Source: Natronosporangium hydrolyticum (GTDB lineage: Bacteria; Actinomycetota; Actinomycetes; Mycobacteriales; Micromonosporaceae). From it: a stretch of 64,000 bases of DNA. Below are positions 16,233 to 25,334 of this stretch, in pieces. The translations under genes were made by a program, and so were the position numbers. The stretch lies in assembly GCF_016925615.1 (NCBI RefSeq), contig NZ_CP070499.1, forward strand, positions 3,534,001 to 3,598,000. Reading direction: 5' to 3'. The notes under the pieces are model-generated. The model was not told where the DNA came from. It saw only the letters and a program-made list of their open reading frames with translations, and did no database searches. The number at the start of each line of letters is the position of its first letter. Within the stretch, counting starts at the first letter, position 1.

Positions 16233-16868
16233 ATGAGCGAACAACCACACCGCCGGTTCCGGGCATCCGACGCTGATCGCGACCAGGTGGCGGAGCACGT
16301 GCGGCAGGCGATGGCCGAAGGGCGGCTGAGCCTGGCCGAGGGCGAGGAGCGACTGGCCGCCGTCTACGGGGCCACCTACCAGGACGAGCTGGGGGCGTTC
16401 ACCGAGGACCTGCCGCCCACCCGGCCCGCTTCCGGGGCCGGCGGCGGACCGACCGCCGCCCCCGGGGCCGGCGCGTCCGACACCCCGCCACCGGGCACTC
16501 ACTCGGCTGGCGCTGCGGGCGGGTCCTCCGCCGACGGTCCGCAGCGCTGCGGACCGCAGCTCGGCACTGTCCCGCTCCTGCTGGTCACCGCCCTCGCCGG
16601 GCTGGCCACCGGCTGGGCGGTCCTCGGCGGCGGACCAGGCTGGCTAGCCATCCTGCTCGGGGTGTTCGCCCTGGTCGGCATCAAGCACCGCTGGTACGCG
16701 TACCTTCGCAGCCGCGGTGAAGCTGGCCATCCCCACCCCCGGTGGGCCGGCCGCCAGGGCTGGGGCCATCACCGAGGTTGGGCGGGGCACCGGGGAGCGG
16801 GGCACCAAGGCAGGGCGGGGCACCAAGGCTGGGCGGGACACCGGGGCTGGGCCGGAGACCGGCCGTAA
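16233..16868 (+). CDS. DUF1707 membrane protein with WAGH hexapeptide repeats
   Basis: A 211-residue protein, ATG behind AGGAGG. Residues 9-55 form the DUF1707 domain (RASDADRDQVAEHVRQAM, then LSLAEGEERLAAVYGA). A Pro/Ala/Gly linker follows, then two hydrophobic segments (about 109-150) and a C-terminal tail (166-211) of imperfect WAGHRG/AGHQGW repeats rich in Trp, Gly and His. DUF1707 is common in actinobacterial surface or envelope-stress genes. The gene is divergent from the two-component operon, whose kinase carries a similar W/G/H-rich segment; co-regulation through the 195-bp shared gap is likely. Confidence 0.85.
   Translation: MSEQPHRRFRASDADRDQVAEHVRQAMAEGRLSLAEGEERLAAVYGATYQDELGAFTEDLPPTRPASGAGGGPTAAPGAGASDTPPPGTHSAGAAGGSSADGPQRCGPQLGTVPLLLVTALAGLATGWAVLGGGPGWLAILLGVFALVGIKHRWYAYLRSRGEAGHPHPRWAGRQGWGHHRGWAGHRGAGHQGRAGHQGWAGHRGWAGDRP
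16780..16848. repeat. 18-bp imperfect tandem repeat
   Basis: About four units of GGGCGGGGCACCAAGGCT or variants, in frame with the DUF1707 gene and encoding hexapeptides of the type AGHQGW. The unit length (six codons) means gain or loss of units would keep the frame. Confidence 0.75.
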
Positions 16869-16910
16869 CGCCCACCGCACCCCACGCTCCGGCGAGCGGA
16901 TCGCCCGGGC

Positions 16911-17543
16911 TCAGTCGGCGTTAGGGGTGAGCTCGATGCCGCAGGCGCTGGCCTCATCGGGGGTGTCGATGTCCTCCCCGGTTGCGACCTGGTCGCAGGC
17001 GACATCCACCAGCTGGGCGGCGCGGGCCAGCAAGTACGGCCGCACCCCGACATCGGCGCTGGCCAGGGTCTCTACACCAGCGAAGTGAGCCCGGCCCAGC
17101 AGCACCGGGTAGCTCCGCCGACCCTCGTAGGTGCCGCAGACCAGCGCCTCGGCGGACGGCTCCGCGCCGACCAGCTGAACCGCCTCCGGGGTAATCCCCG
17201 GCATGTCCACCGGCACCAGGATCACCGACTCGGCGCCGGCGTCGGCCACGGTCTGCAGCCCCACCCGCAGCGAGGAGGCCATCCCGGTGCTCCAGGCCTT
17301 GTTGACCACCACGGTGGCGTCGCTCAGCTCCGCCTCGGCCTGCACCTGGTCGGCGGCGGCGCCCAGCACCACCACCAGCGGCGCACAGCCGGCCGCCTGC
17401 ATCGTCCGCAGCGCCCGCTCCACCAGCAGCCCGTCGCCGCTGCGCAGCAAGGCTTTTGGGCGGCCCAGCCGTCGACCGCTGCCACCGGCGAGCACCAGCC
17501 CGGCCACGCCCGCCAGTTGCGACGTGTTGCTGCTCAGCGCCAA
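16911..17543 (-). CDS. MobA-like NTP transferase (MocA type)
   Basis: A 210-residue nucleotidyltransferase with the N-terminal loop LVLAGGSGRRLGRPKALL, then VVNKAWSTGMASSLRVGL and LVPVDMPGITPEAV, all typical of molybdenum-cofactor cytidylyl/guanylyl transferases of the MocA group. It would couple CTP (or GTP) to molybdopterin, but no molybdenum enzyme is in the window, and related proteins act on other sugars or cofactors such as F420 precursors. The start is uncertain: TTG 17543 is preceded closely by AGGTGGGAGG, and GTG 17507 is an alternative. Confidence 0.78.
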   Translation of the reverse strand: MALSSNTSQLAGVAGLVLAGGSGRRLGRPKALLRSGDGLLVERALRTMQAAGCAPLVVVLGAAADQVQAEAELSDATVVVNKAWSTGMASSLRVGLQTVADAGAESVILVPVDMPGITPEAVQLVGAEPSAEALVCGTYEGRRSYPVLLGRAHFAGVETLASADVGVRPYLLARAAQLVDVACDQVATGEDIDTPDEASACGIELTPNAD

Positions 17544-17630
17544 CCTCCCACCTGCGGTGATAGGGCCCGGGGCCGGCCCGGCGGGGCGCCCGCACCCGGC
17601 GACCGGCGAACCCTTCGGGAGCCTATCGGT

Positions 17631-19265
17631 TCAGTCGGCATCGGCATAACACCGGACGGCCGCCACGTCGAGCGGGAACCGGACCTCGGTGGCCCCGAAG
17701 AGCCACCGACCCGCCTCGACCGCAGCCGCCTGCACCGCCGCCACCACCGCCGGCACCTCGGCCTCCGGGCAGTGCACGACCACCTCGTCATGCTGGAAGA
17801 AGACCAGCTGGGCTGGGGAATCCGCCAGCGCCGTACGGAGCGTCACCAGCAACACCAGCGCCCACTCCGCGGCGGTCGCCTGGATCACGAAGTTGCGGGT
17901 GAACCGGCCTCGGGCGCGGGCAGCCGCCGCCGCCAGCTCCTCACGCCGGGCTGGCGGGCAGGTACGGCCGAGCCAGGACCGGACCAGCCCACCGGCCTCC
18001 CCGGTCTGCGCGGCCTGCTCGACGAAGTCCCACGCCCGCGGATACCGCTGCCGTAGTACAGCGATCGCTGGCAGCGCCGCGCCCCCAGTCTGCCCGTACA
18101 TCGCGCCCAGCAGCGCCAGCTTGGCCTGCCCACGATCCCGGTCGAACGATTCGGCGGCGAGCGCGGCGTACAGGTCACCGGTGGCGGCGGCCGCGGTCAG
18201 CCCGGCGTCCTCCGACACGGCCGCCAGGATCCGGGGTTCCAGCTGCCCGGCGTCGGCCACGACCAGTCGCCAACCGGGGTCGGCCACCACGGCACGGCGT
18301 ACCGCTTTGGGAATCTGCAGGGCGCCACCACCGCGCGTGGCCCACCGCCCGGAGACCACCCCACCGGGCACATACTCCGGCCGGAACCGGCCGTCGCGCA
18401 CCCACGTGGCCCGCCACGACCAGCCGTGGGCGGTCCAGATCCGATACCGCTCCTTGAACTCCCGCACCAACGGTACGGCCGGATGATCGATCTGCCGCAG
18501 CGACCAGGCCCGCGTATCTGGCAGCGCGAACCCGGCGTGCGCGAAAGCCCGCCGCAGCTCCGCCGGTGACTCGGGGTGCAGCCCAGGGCTGTGCAGGGCA
18601 GCCGCGATCGCCGACGACAGCTCCGCTAACCGGCCCGGCAGCCCACCCACCCGGGACCGGGGTCCGAGCAGCTCCGCGAGCACCTCCTCGTGGACCGCTC
18701 CCGACCACGGCAGGCCGTCGTGTCCCAGTTCGGCGGCGGCCAGCGCACCAGCCGACTCGGCTGCCACCAGCAGCCGGAACCGCTCCGGGGCCTCGGTCTG
18801 CCCGATTCGGGTGAGCTGGTCGCGGTACCCGACGGCCAGCTCCGGCGTGGGATCGTCGGTCACCACCGGCGCGAGGTCGAACAGGCTCTCCTGGATCTGC
18901 CCGGGGGCCTGCGGCTCGGCCTGCGGCGGATCGGGCGGCACCGGCGCCCCGGCCCGGCGCGCCAGCAGCGCCGCCAGCGAACGAGGCTCGCCCCACCGGC
19001 CCGCGTAGCCGACCAGCAGCGCCTCGGTGAGCTGCAGATCGTGGCACCGGGCAAGCCGGAGCCCGGCGCGCAGCAACGCCGGATAGGTCGTTTCGGTCGC
19101 CGCCCACAACCAGCGTGGCCGCTCCCGCGCCGCAGCGACGGCGACCGCGGCGGCGAGGTCGTCGACCCGTTGCGCCGGGCCGGCCGGCTCGCCCTGGGCA
19201 TCGAGCGGGCGCAGCCAGCCACCGCCGGCTCCGTCGCCGGCGACCGCTATCAACACGATCCCCAC
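17631..19265 (-). CDS. Divergent Pol I-like exonuclease/DNA polymerase
   Basis: A 544-residue family A polymerase-like protein from GTG 19265. The polymerase half shows motif A as VVADAGQLEPRILA (Pol I: DYSQIELRIMA), motif B as RGQAKLALLGAMYG (Pol I: RRSAKAINFGLIYG) and motif C as FQHDEVVVHCP. The metal-binding Asp residues of A and C and the motif B Arg/Lys remain; the Tyr of motif A and the Phe of motif B are changed. The N-terminal exonuclease-like region lacks an obvious DEDD set, and there is no 5' nuclease domain. Actinobacteria often annotate this as a bifunctional 3'-5' exonuclease/DNA polymerase. It may act in repair; activity is unproven. Confidence 0.85.
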   Translation of the reverse strand: MGIVLIAVAGDGAGGGWLRPLDAQGEPAGPAQRVDDLAAAVAVAAARERPRWLWAATETTYPALLRAGLRLARCHDLQLTEALLVGYAGRWGEPRSLAALLARRAGAPVPPDPPQAEPQAPGQIQESLFDLAPVVTDDPTPELAVGYRDQLTRIGQTEAPERFRLLVAAESAGALAAAELGHDGLPWSGAVHEEVLAELLGPRSRVGGLPGRLAELSSAIAAALHSPGLHPESPAELRRAFAHAGFALPDTRAWSLRQIDHPAVPLVREFKERYRIWTAHGWSWRATWVRDGRFRPEYVPGGVVSGRWATRGGGALQIPKAVRRAVVADPGWRLVVADAGQLEPRILAAVSEDAGLTAAAATGDLYAALAAESFDRDRGQAKLALLGAMYGQTGGAALPAIAVLRQRYPRAWDFVEQAAQTGEAGGLVRSWLGRTCPPARREELAAAAARARGRFTRNFVIQATAAEWALVLLVTLRTALADSPAQLVFFQHDEVVVHCPEAEVPAVVAAVQAAAVEAGRWLFGATEVRFPLDVAAVRCYADAD

Positions 19266-19350
19266 CGGCCGATCATGACCTAATTGACCGACACTCTCGG
19301 CGAGTCTGCTGACTGGCTCATGATCGGCGGGGCCCGCTCAGGGTCGGCGG

Positions 19351-20208
19351 TTAGGTACTGCGGGCGAGTTCCCAGCAGGCGACCGCCGCCGCGGCGGCGA
19401 CGTTCAGCGAGTCGACACCGCCCTGCATCGGGATCGCCACCCGGCGGTCGGCCACCGCCAACGCCGCCGCGGACAGCCCTGCCCCCTCCGCGCCGAGCAG
19501 CAGCGCCGGCCGAGCCCGGTCGGCGGTCGTGAGCCGGTCCAGCGGCACCGCATCAGCGGCCGGGGTCAGCGCCAACACGGTGAACCCGGCCTGCGCAACC
19601 CGCGCCAGCCCCGCCGGCCACGGTTCGAGCCGCGCATACGGAACGGCGAAGACCTCGCCCATGCTCACCCGGACACTGCGGCGGTAGAGCGGGTCCGCGC
19701 AGGACGGCGACAGCAGCACCGCGTCGGCGCCCAGCCCGGCCACGCTACGGAAGATAGCCCCAAGGTTGGTGTGGTTGTTGATGTCTTCACAGACCACCAC
19801 CCGGCGGGCGGTAGCGAGCAGCTCCGCCACCTCCGGCAGCGGTCGGCGATGGAACGAAGCCAGCACGCCACGGTGGACATGGAAGCCGGTGGTGTGCTGC
19901 AGCACCTCAGGGGAGGCCGCATACACCGGGGCGCCCGGCAGCTGCGGTGCCAGCGCGGCGGCCCGGTCCCGCTCGATCAGGTACGACCGCGGCGCAAACC
20001 CGGCCCGCAGCGCGCGCCGCAGCACCAGCTCGCCTTCGGCGATGAACAGCCCGTGCGGCGGTTCCCACTGGGTCCGCAGCGCCACATCGGTCAACGCCCG
20101 ATAGTCCGCTAACCGGGCGTCGTCCGGATCGGTCACCGGCACCACACCGACGGCGGAGGCTGGAGATGCGGCCGCATCTCCAGCCTCGTCCAGACCGGTC
20201 CGGGTCAA
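19351..20208 (-). CDS. TrmH/SpoU family RNA methyltransferase
   Basis: A 285-residue SPOUT methyltransferase. An N-terminal substrate-binding domain (GLFIAEGELVLRRAL) is followed by the knotted SAM domain with motif 1 (VVCEDINNHTNLGAIFRSVAG), motif 2 (LLLGAEGAGLS) and motif 3 (IPMQGGVDSLNVAAAAAV). It 2'-O-methylates rRNA or tRNA. The longest start is a TTG overlapping the SPFH stop (TTGA at 20205-20208); GTG codons at about residues 22-25 fit homologues better and are an alternative. Downstream member of the NfeD-SPFH operon. Confidence 0.92.
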   Translation of the reverse strand: MTRTGLDEAGDAAASPASAVGVVPVTDPDDARLADYRALTDVALRTQWEPPHGLFIAEGELVLRRALRAGFAPRSYLIERDRAAALAPQLPGAPVYAASPEVLQHTTGFHVHRGVLASFHRRPLPEVAELLATARRVVVCEDINNHTNLGAIFRSVAGLGADAVLLSPSCADPLYRRSVRVSMGEVFAVPYARLEPWPAGLARVAQAGFTVLALTPAADAVPLDRLTTADRARPALLLGAEGAGLSAAALAVADRRVAIPMQGGVDSLNVAAAAAVACWELARST

Positions 20209-21317
20209 GCTTGCTCGGACTGACGCTGCTCGCCAGCGAGCTCGGCCGAGGCCGGCTGGGCGTTCGCCGGTAGTTCCTTGCCGCGGGCACCGCCGCCACC
20301 CACGTTCTCCTCGGCCTGCCGGACGTCCTCCCGGACATCCTCGGCCACCTTGGCCGCCTCCTCGGCGGCGATCCGCGCCTCCTCGGCCACGGCCGCCACC
20401 GCCTCGTCCTGCTCAGCCTCGATCGGGCCACCGCCGGCGAGCTGGCCCAGGTTGCCCAGCGCCCCCCCGATGCCCTCCAGGGCTCGGGTCATCTCCGCCG
20501 GCACCACCCAGACCTTGTTGGCCGAACCCTGCGCGATCTGCGGCAGCGCCTGCAGATACTGGTAGGCCAAGACCTTGGAGTCGGGGTTGGCGACATGGAT
20601 CGCGTCGAAGACCGTGCGGATCGCCTTCGCCTGCCCCTCCGCCTGCAGAATCCGGGCCTGCCGGTCACCGTCGGCGCGCAGCACCGCCGCCTGCTTCTCA
20701 CCCTCGGCGGTCAGCACCTGCGACTGCTTGACCCCCTCGGCGTTCAGGATCGCCGCCCGGCGGTCCCGCTCGGCACGCATCTGCTTCTCCATCGCGTCCC
20801 GGATACTCGGCGGCGGCTCGATCGCCTTGATCTCCACCCGGGTCACCTTGACCCCCCACTTGCCGGTGGTCTCGTCCAGCTCCGCCTGCAAGTGCCGGTT
20901 GATCGTCTCCCGGCTGGTCAGCGTCTTCTCCAGGTCCATCGACCCGATCACGTTCCGCAGCGTGGTGACGGTCAACTGCTCGATGCCCTGCAGGAAGCTC
21001 GCGATCTCGTAGGTGGCGTCCTTCGGGTTGATCACCCGGAAGTAGAGCACCGTGTCGATCGAGACGACCAGGTTGTCCGAGGTGATCACCGGTTGCGGGG
21101 GTGAACTCCAGACCTGCTCCCGCATGTCCACTTTAGTGCGGATCCGGTCCACGTACGGCATGATCACGTTCAGGCCGGGGCCGAGCGTCCGGCGGTACCG
21201 GCCGAACCGTTCCACCACATCCATCCGCTGCTGCGGAACGATCCGCACCGCCTTCCCCAGCGTCACCGCCGCCAGCAGCGCGAGCGCCGCCACCACTATA
21301 AGTACAACTGCCTCCAT
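20205..21317 (-). CDS. SPFH/stomatin-like membrane protein (QmcA type)
   Basis: A 370-residue protein with an N-terminal membrane anchor (residues 4-20), an SPFH/band-7 domain (about 25-200; QQRMDVVERFGRYRRTLGPG), a long coiled coil with AEGEKQAAVLRADGDRQAR-type repeats (about 195-245), and an Ala/Glu-rich tail. It probably forms ring-like membrane scaffolds. Its ATG overlaps the NfeD stop (TGATG), matching the widely conserved NfeD-stomatin operon involved in membrane microdomains and stress. Confidence 0.93.
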   Translation of the reverse strand: MEAVVLIVVAALALLAAVTLGKAVRIVPQQRMDVVERFGRYRRTLGPGLNVIMPYVDRIRTKVDMREQVWSSPPQPVITSDNLVVSIDTVLYFRVINPKDATYEIASFLQGIEQLTVTTLRNVIGSMDLEKTLTSRETINRHLQAELDETTGKWGVKVTRVEIKAIEPPPSIRDAMEKQMRAERDRRAAILNAEGVKQSQVLTAEGEKQAAVLRADGDRQARILQAEGQAKAIRTVFDAIHVANPDSKVLAYQYLQALPQIAQGSANKVWVVPAEMTRALEGIGGALGNLGQLAGGGPIEAEQDEAVAAVAEEARIAAEEAAKVAEDVREDVRQAEENVGGGGARGKELPANAQPASAELAGEQRQSEQA

Positions 21318-21793
21318 CAGAGGGTCCCCTCCCGGTCGTCTTCGACCACATCACCAAACTCGTCCCGCCACACCAGCGCAGTAGTGCCCTTGACCTCGAT
21401 CACCCGGACCCGCTCCCCCGGTTCGAGGATCTGGGTGGCGTCGTACACCCGGGCGTTCCACAACTCGCCCTCGATCCGCACCAACCCGCTCTCCTGGGTG
21501 ACCTGTTCCAGCACGCTGCCCGGCGCCCCCTCCAACGCCTTCATGCCGATGGTCTCGTCCGCCCCGGCGATCGCCGGCATCGCATGCTTGCGGATGATCG
21601 GACGCAGCACGAACAGAGACAACGCCGAAACCGCCGCGAAGGTGACGACCTGCCCCACCACGCCCAGGCCCAGCGCCGCCGCGATCGCCGCCGCCCCTGC
21701 CCCCGCGGCGAGCATGAGCAGCACGAGCGTGGCCGTAAAGACTTCAGCGATCGCGAGCACGACCGCGAGCACAATCCACAACAGCACTGCCAC
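21317..21793 (-). CDS. NfeD-like membrane protein
   Basis: A 158-residue protein from GTG 21793 with three or four hydrophobic segments (about 2-72) and a C-terminal OB-fold of the NfeD family (about 85-150; VRIEGELWNARV, then LEPGERVRVIEVKGTTALV). Partner of the SPFH protein encoded next, sharing stop and start bases. First gene of the NfeD-SPFH-SpoU operon. Confidence 0.9.
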   Translation of the reverse strand: MAVLLWIVLAVVLAIAEVFTATLVLLMLAAGAGAAAIAAALGLGVVGQVVTFAAVSALSLFVLRPIIRKHAMPAIAGADETIGMKALEGAPGSVLEQVTQESGLVRIEGELWNARVYDATQILEPGERVRVIEVKGTTALVWRDEFGDVVEDDREGTL

Positions 21794-21899
21794 TACTCGA
21801 TCCTGACACGACCGGGCATTCCGCGCGAGCCGACGAATCGGACGTTACGCCCGGTAAGGTCGGGAACTCGGCGAAGATCGCCTGACAGGAGATGGTTTC

Positions 21900-23249
21900 G
21901 TGTCCGAATCCGCTGACCAGCTGCTCGATGAGACCGTCCGGGTGATCCGCCGGCTGGTCGCACAGGCACAGTCCGACGGCCGGGTGCCGACGCTCGCCGT
22001 CGGCGTGGCCCGCGGCGGCTCGCTGATCCATCTCCGCCGAGTCGGCGCCCAGCCGATCGAGGCCGACACCCAGTTCCGGATCGGGTCGATCACCAAGACG
22101 ATGACCGCGACACTGGTGCTGCAGCTCCACGAGCAGGGTCAGGTGGCACTGGACGATCCACTCACCCGGTACGTGCCGGAGCTCCCGGTCGGCGCAGTGA
22201 CGATCCGGCAACTGCTGGGACACGCCGCCGGCCTGCAGCGCGAGCCGGACGGCCGGTGGTGGGAGCGCGCCAGCGGGCAGGACCTGTCGACGCTGCTGGC
22301 GACGGTCGGCCCGGCGCAGCTCACCCGGCCGCCGTACCACGGCCACCACTACTCCAACCTCGCCTACGGGCTGCTCGGGGCGGTCCTCGAACGGGTCAGC
22401 GGGCAAACCTGGTGGTCCCTGGCCGAGCAACGGTTGCTCGGCCCGCTCGGGCTCCACCGCACCAGCTACTCCCCGCAGGAGCCGTTCGCCCGCGGCTATG
22501 TGGTCCATCCATGGCACGGCACGCTCCGGGAGGAGCCACGGTACGACAGCGGGGCGATGGCACCGGCCGGACAGCTCTGGTCGACCCTGTCCGACCTCGC
22601 CCGATGGGCCGATTTCCTAGCCCGGCCGGACCCGGCGGTGCTAGCCGCGGCGAGCCTCGACCAGATGTGTGTCCCGGTGGCGATCCGCGACCCGCACGCC
22701 TGGACCGCAGGGCACGGGCTCGGTCTGGCGCTGTGGCGGCATCGGGAACGCGTCTACGTCGGCCACGCCGGATCAATGCCCGGCTACCTGGCGGTGGTGG
22801 TGGTCGATCGGCCGACCGGGACGGCGGTGGTGGCCGCCGCCGACGCCTACACGGTGACCGGCGGCGGGCTCAGCGAGCTGGCGATCGGCACGCTGACCAC
22901 GGTGCTCGACCGGGAACCGCCGGCACCGCCGCCGTGGCGCCCCGCGGCGCACGCGCCGCCGCCGGAGATCGCCGAACTCTGCGGCGGCTGGTGGTGGATG
23001 GGCCGGGAGTTCACCTTGAGCTGGCACGGCGACGCCGACGAACTGGTGATGTCGTCGGTGACCGTGCCGGGCGGCGCCACCCGGTTCCGACCTGACAGCG
23101 ACGGGGCCGGCTTCGACCGGTGGCGCGGCGTCGCGGGCCCGGACGACGGCGAGATCCTGCGGGTCCTGCGGGACCCGGACCACGGCGGGGTGGTGGGTCT
23201 GGAGGTCGCCACCCTGCGCTTCCACCGCGCCCCGACCGACCATGGTTGA
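21900..23249 (+). CDS. Serine hydrolase of the beta-lactamase / penicillin-binding family
   Basis: A 449-residue protein from GTG 21900 behind AGGAGATGG. The class C-type serine hydrolase fold is shown by Ser63-Ile-Thr-Lys66 (SxxK), Tyr151-Ser-Asn153 (YxN) and a later HAGSMPGY segment in the KTG position. The last 120 residues form an extra beta-rich lipocalin-like or DUF3471-like domain. No signal peptide is visible, so a cytoplasmic esterase or peptidase is more likely than a true beta-lactamase. Confidence 0.88.
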   Translation: MSESADQLLDETVRVIRRLVAQAQSDGRVPTLAVGVARGGSLIHLRRVGAQPIEADTQFRIGSITKTMTATLVLQLHEQGQVALDDPLTRYVPELPVGAVTIRQLLGHAAGLQREPDGRWWERASGQDLSTLLATVGPAQLTRPPYHGHHYSNLAYGLLGAVLERVSGQTWWSLAEQRLLGPLGLHRTSYSPQEPFARGYVVHPWHGTLREEPRYDSGAMAPAGQLWSTLSDLARWADFLARPDPAVLAAASLDQMCVPVAIRDPHAWTAGHGLGLALWRHRERVYVGHAGSMPGYLAVVVVDRPTGTAVVAAADAYTVTGGGLSELAIGTLTTVLDREPPAPPPWRPAAHAPPPEIAELCGGWWWMGREFTLSWHGDADELVMSSVTVPGGATRFRPDSDGAGFDRWRGVAGPDDGEILRVLRDPDHGGVVGLEVATLRFHRAPTDHG

Positions 23250-23283
23250 CCCACCTCGGCGGCCGAGCACGTAGGCTTATCGG

Positions 23284-24072
23284 ATGACGCCGGCAACCAG
23301 CGAAACGGCCCACGCCACCCGGCGCTCGGCGCGGTTCGTCGCCTGGGTGAGGGCGTGGCGGGCGGGCTTCATCCCGTACGACGATGTCGTCGACGAGATC
23401 GAGGCGACCGAGGATCACCTGCTCGCCGACGCCACCGCCGAGGGGGACGAGCGACCGTTGCGGGAGGCGCTGGCGACCTTCTCGTCCCTGCACCCCGACC
23501 AGATCCAGCTCGTGCTGCCGGCACCCGGCGACCCGCGCGGGTTGCCGGGCCCGCAGACGGCCTTCACCGGGGAGGCGTTGACCACCGGGGAGGGGGTGCT
23601 CGCTGGCGAGGTCGGCCTGGTGCCGGCCGAGCGACACCACACCTCCGGCTCCGGGGTCAGCTTCCGCAACGTGGTGTGGCGCGCCTTCCCGCTGCCGGCG
23701 GATGTGGTCGCGGCGCCGCACAGCGCCACCGCGGCCGAGGCCGAGGCCGAGCTCACCGGCGCGTTGGTCGAGGCCACCACCGCACTCACCGATCTGGACA
23801 TCGCCCAGTGGCGGCCCGAGCTCGCTGGTGCGCTGGCGAATCTGCGCCGCCACGACAGCGAGGGCGAGCTGCCGCCGGTCTTCGAGCCGCGGGCTCGACG
23901 GCTCTACGCCCGCGCCAGCCTGCTGGACCGGGTGCTCGCGCTGGCTGGCGACACCGCGCCGGGCGGCGCGGTCAACGCGCTGGAGGCGCAGCAGCGCGAC
24001 GCCGCGCTGCGACCGCTGGCGGCCGCCTGCCGGCGCGCCCTGGTCGCCGCCTGCAACGCCCCCCTCTCGTAA
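23284..24072 (+). CDS. Conserved protein of unknown function
   Basis: A 262-residue protein from ATG 23284. I do not recognise a named domain. The N-terminal third contains an Arg/Trp-rich helix (RFVAWVRAWRAGFIPYDDV), the middle is Pro/Gly-rich with an LVLPAPGDPRGLPGP segment, and the C-terminal half is helical and Ala/Arg-rich. No membrane segments or signal. It reads in normal high-GC codon use, 34 bases after the serine hydrolase gene, so co-transcription is likely. Confidence 0.75.
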   Translation: MTPATSETAHATRRSARFVAWVRAWRAGFIPYDDVVDEIEATEDHLLADATAEGDERPLREALATFSSLHPDQIQLVLPAPGDPRGLPGPQTAFTGEALTTGEGVLAGEVGLVPAERHHTSGSGVSFRNVVWRAFPLPADVVAAPHSATAAEAEAELTGALVEATTALTDLDIAQWRPELAGALANLRRHDSEGELPPVFEPRARRLYARASLLDRVLALAGDTAPGGAVNALEAQQRDAALRPLAAACRRALVAACNAPLS

Positions 24073-24432
24073 TCGTCGGGGCGACGGCCGGGCCTGCGAC
24101 CGTCCAGCACCCTCAGCCTCACCCGGGCTGGCAGGAGCTGCCCGAGCCCACCTCGAAAAGAATCAGCGCCACCGGCGCGAGGAAGCAGAGCACTAGCGGC
24201 GCTCGACACCGCCCGTTCGCGAAGCCGCGAAGCATCTCCGTCCACAGTACTGTCCTCGACAGGAGCCGGGCGGTTGCGCCGTGGCCGACGGGTCGATCAT
24301 GAAACAATCGATGGTTGCTCTTCCAGGCTAGAGTGTTCTTGATTCGTCACCCTAGATGTGTCGAGGAGTGGTATTGGGGAGCAACTGGCACCGACGGGCA
24401 GCCGCCGACCGAGGACGAGGCAAGGAAACGAC
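24073..24432. other. 360-bp gap without a supported gene
   Basis: It probably carries the promoter of the membrane gene at 24433; the stretch 24300-24370 is relatively AT-rich. On the minus strand a 38-codon frame starting at 24235 encodes one hydrophobic segment, but it lacks a properly spaced ribosome site and I do not call it. Confidence 0.4.
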
Positions 24433-25320
24433 ATGATCCATGGTGCTGCGGCCACCGGCCCGCCGCAACCGCCCCGGCCCGAATTGCCCCGGCCAGCGGA
24501 GTGGCCGGAGCGCCCGGGCCGGTCAATGGTTGGTGACCTCGTGTTCCTTGGGGTGCTCACAGTCTTCCTCGCCGCTATGGCCGCGGGGATGCTGGCCACC
24601 GGCGCCACCCAGGTCGCGGCGGTATTCCTCGGTATGACCACGCTGGTCGTTCTCGTCACGGCCGGCGTCGTTCCCCTGCACCGGGTCAGCCGGCGCGCGG
24701 TCGGTGCCATCGATGCCGGCACCGCCGCGCTCGGCGAGGCCGGGGTGCGGTTACGCTACTCGGCCTGGTGGTACACGTGGGTGCTGGTGCTGATCGCGAG
24801 CCTCGGCGCGGGGCCCGGTGCGCTGGCTCTGTACCTGTTCGTGGGTGGTGGCGAGTATCAGTCTCCACAGGTGGTCATGGCCCTGATCGGAGTTGTATCA
24901 CTGCCATTCGCCCTCTGGTTCGGCTTCGAGGTGCTGCGCGGCGGGGTGACCCGCGGAGAGGTCCTGCTGACGCCGAGGGGTATCCACCACCGCGGAATGA
25001 TCCACAAGGAGTTCGTCGCCTGGGAGGATGTGTTCGGGGTCGCGGCGGTCAGCCGCCGTGGCTTGCCGGTGATCCTCGTGATGGTGGCCCCCGGGCGGCT
25101 GCAGTGGGAGGCCACCAGCTCTTTGTCCATCGGACGCAAGCCCGGCGGACCGACCGACCTGACCCCTGTGGTGGAGCTGTCCATCTATCTCTTCCCGGTC
25201 GACCCGGTGCTGGCCTACCATGCGCTGGAGTACTACCGGACCCGCCGCGAGGCGCGGGCGGAGCTCGCCACCAACGCCGGCCCGCAGCGCATTCGCAGCG
25301 GCGCGCTGCTTAGCCGCTAG
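24433..25320 (+). CDS. Membrane protein of unknown function
   Basis: A 295-residue protein from ATG 24433, preceded by AAGGAAACG. A Pro-rich N-terminus (about 1-30) leads to four hydrophobic segments (about 33-55, 57-77, 110-135, 145-165), then a C-terminal soluble half that looks PH-like: VLLTPRGIHHRGMIHKEFVAW and a final LEYYRTRREARAELA helix. This resembles actinobacterial membrane proteins with a PH-type domain facing the cytoplasm, but I cannot name the family. It converges with the HAD gene. Confidence 0.75.
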   Translation: MIHGAAATGPPQPPRPELPRPAEWPERPGRSMVGDLVFLGVLTVFLAAMAAGMLATGATQVAAVFLGMTTLVVLVTAGVVPLHRVSRRAVGAIDAGTAALGEAGVRLRYSAWWYTWVLVLIASLGAGPGALALYLFVGGGEYQSPQVVMALIGVVSLPFALWFGFEVLRGGVTRGEVLLTPRGIHHRGMIHKEFVAWEDVFGVAAVSRRGLPVILVMVAPGRLQWEATSSLSIGRKPGGPTDLTPVVELSIYLFPVDPVLAYHALEYYRTRREARAELATNAGPQRIRSGALLSR

Positions 25321-25334
25321 TCCGGTTCACCCGG

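Noticed and set aside
24119-24235. 38-codon minus-strand frame with one hydrophobic segment
   Set aside because: GGAG abuts the ATG with no spacing, and there is no supporting context; could be real but cannot be supported.
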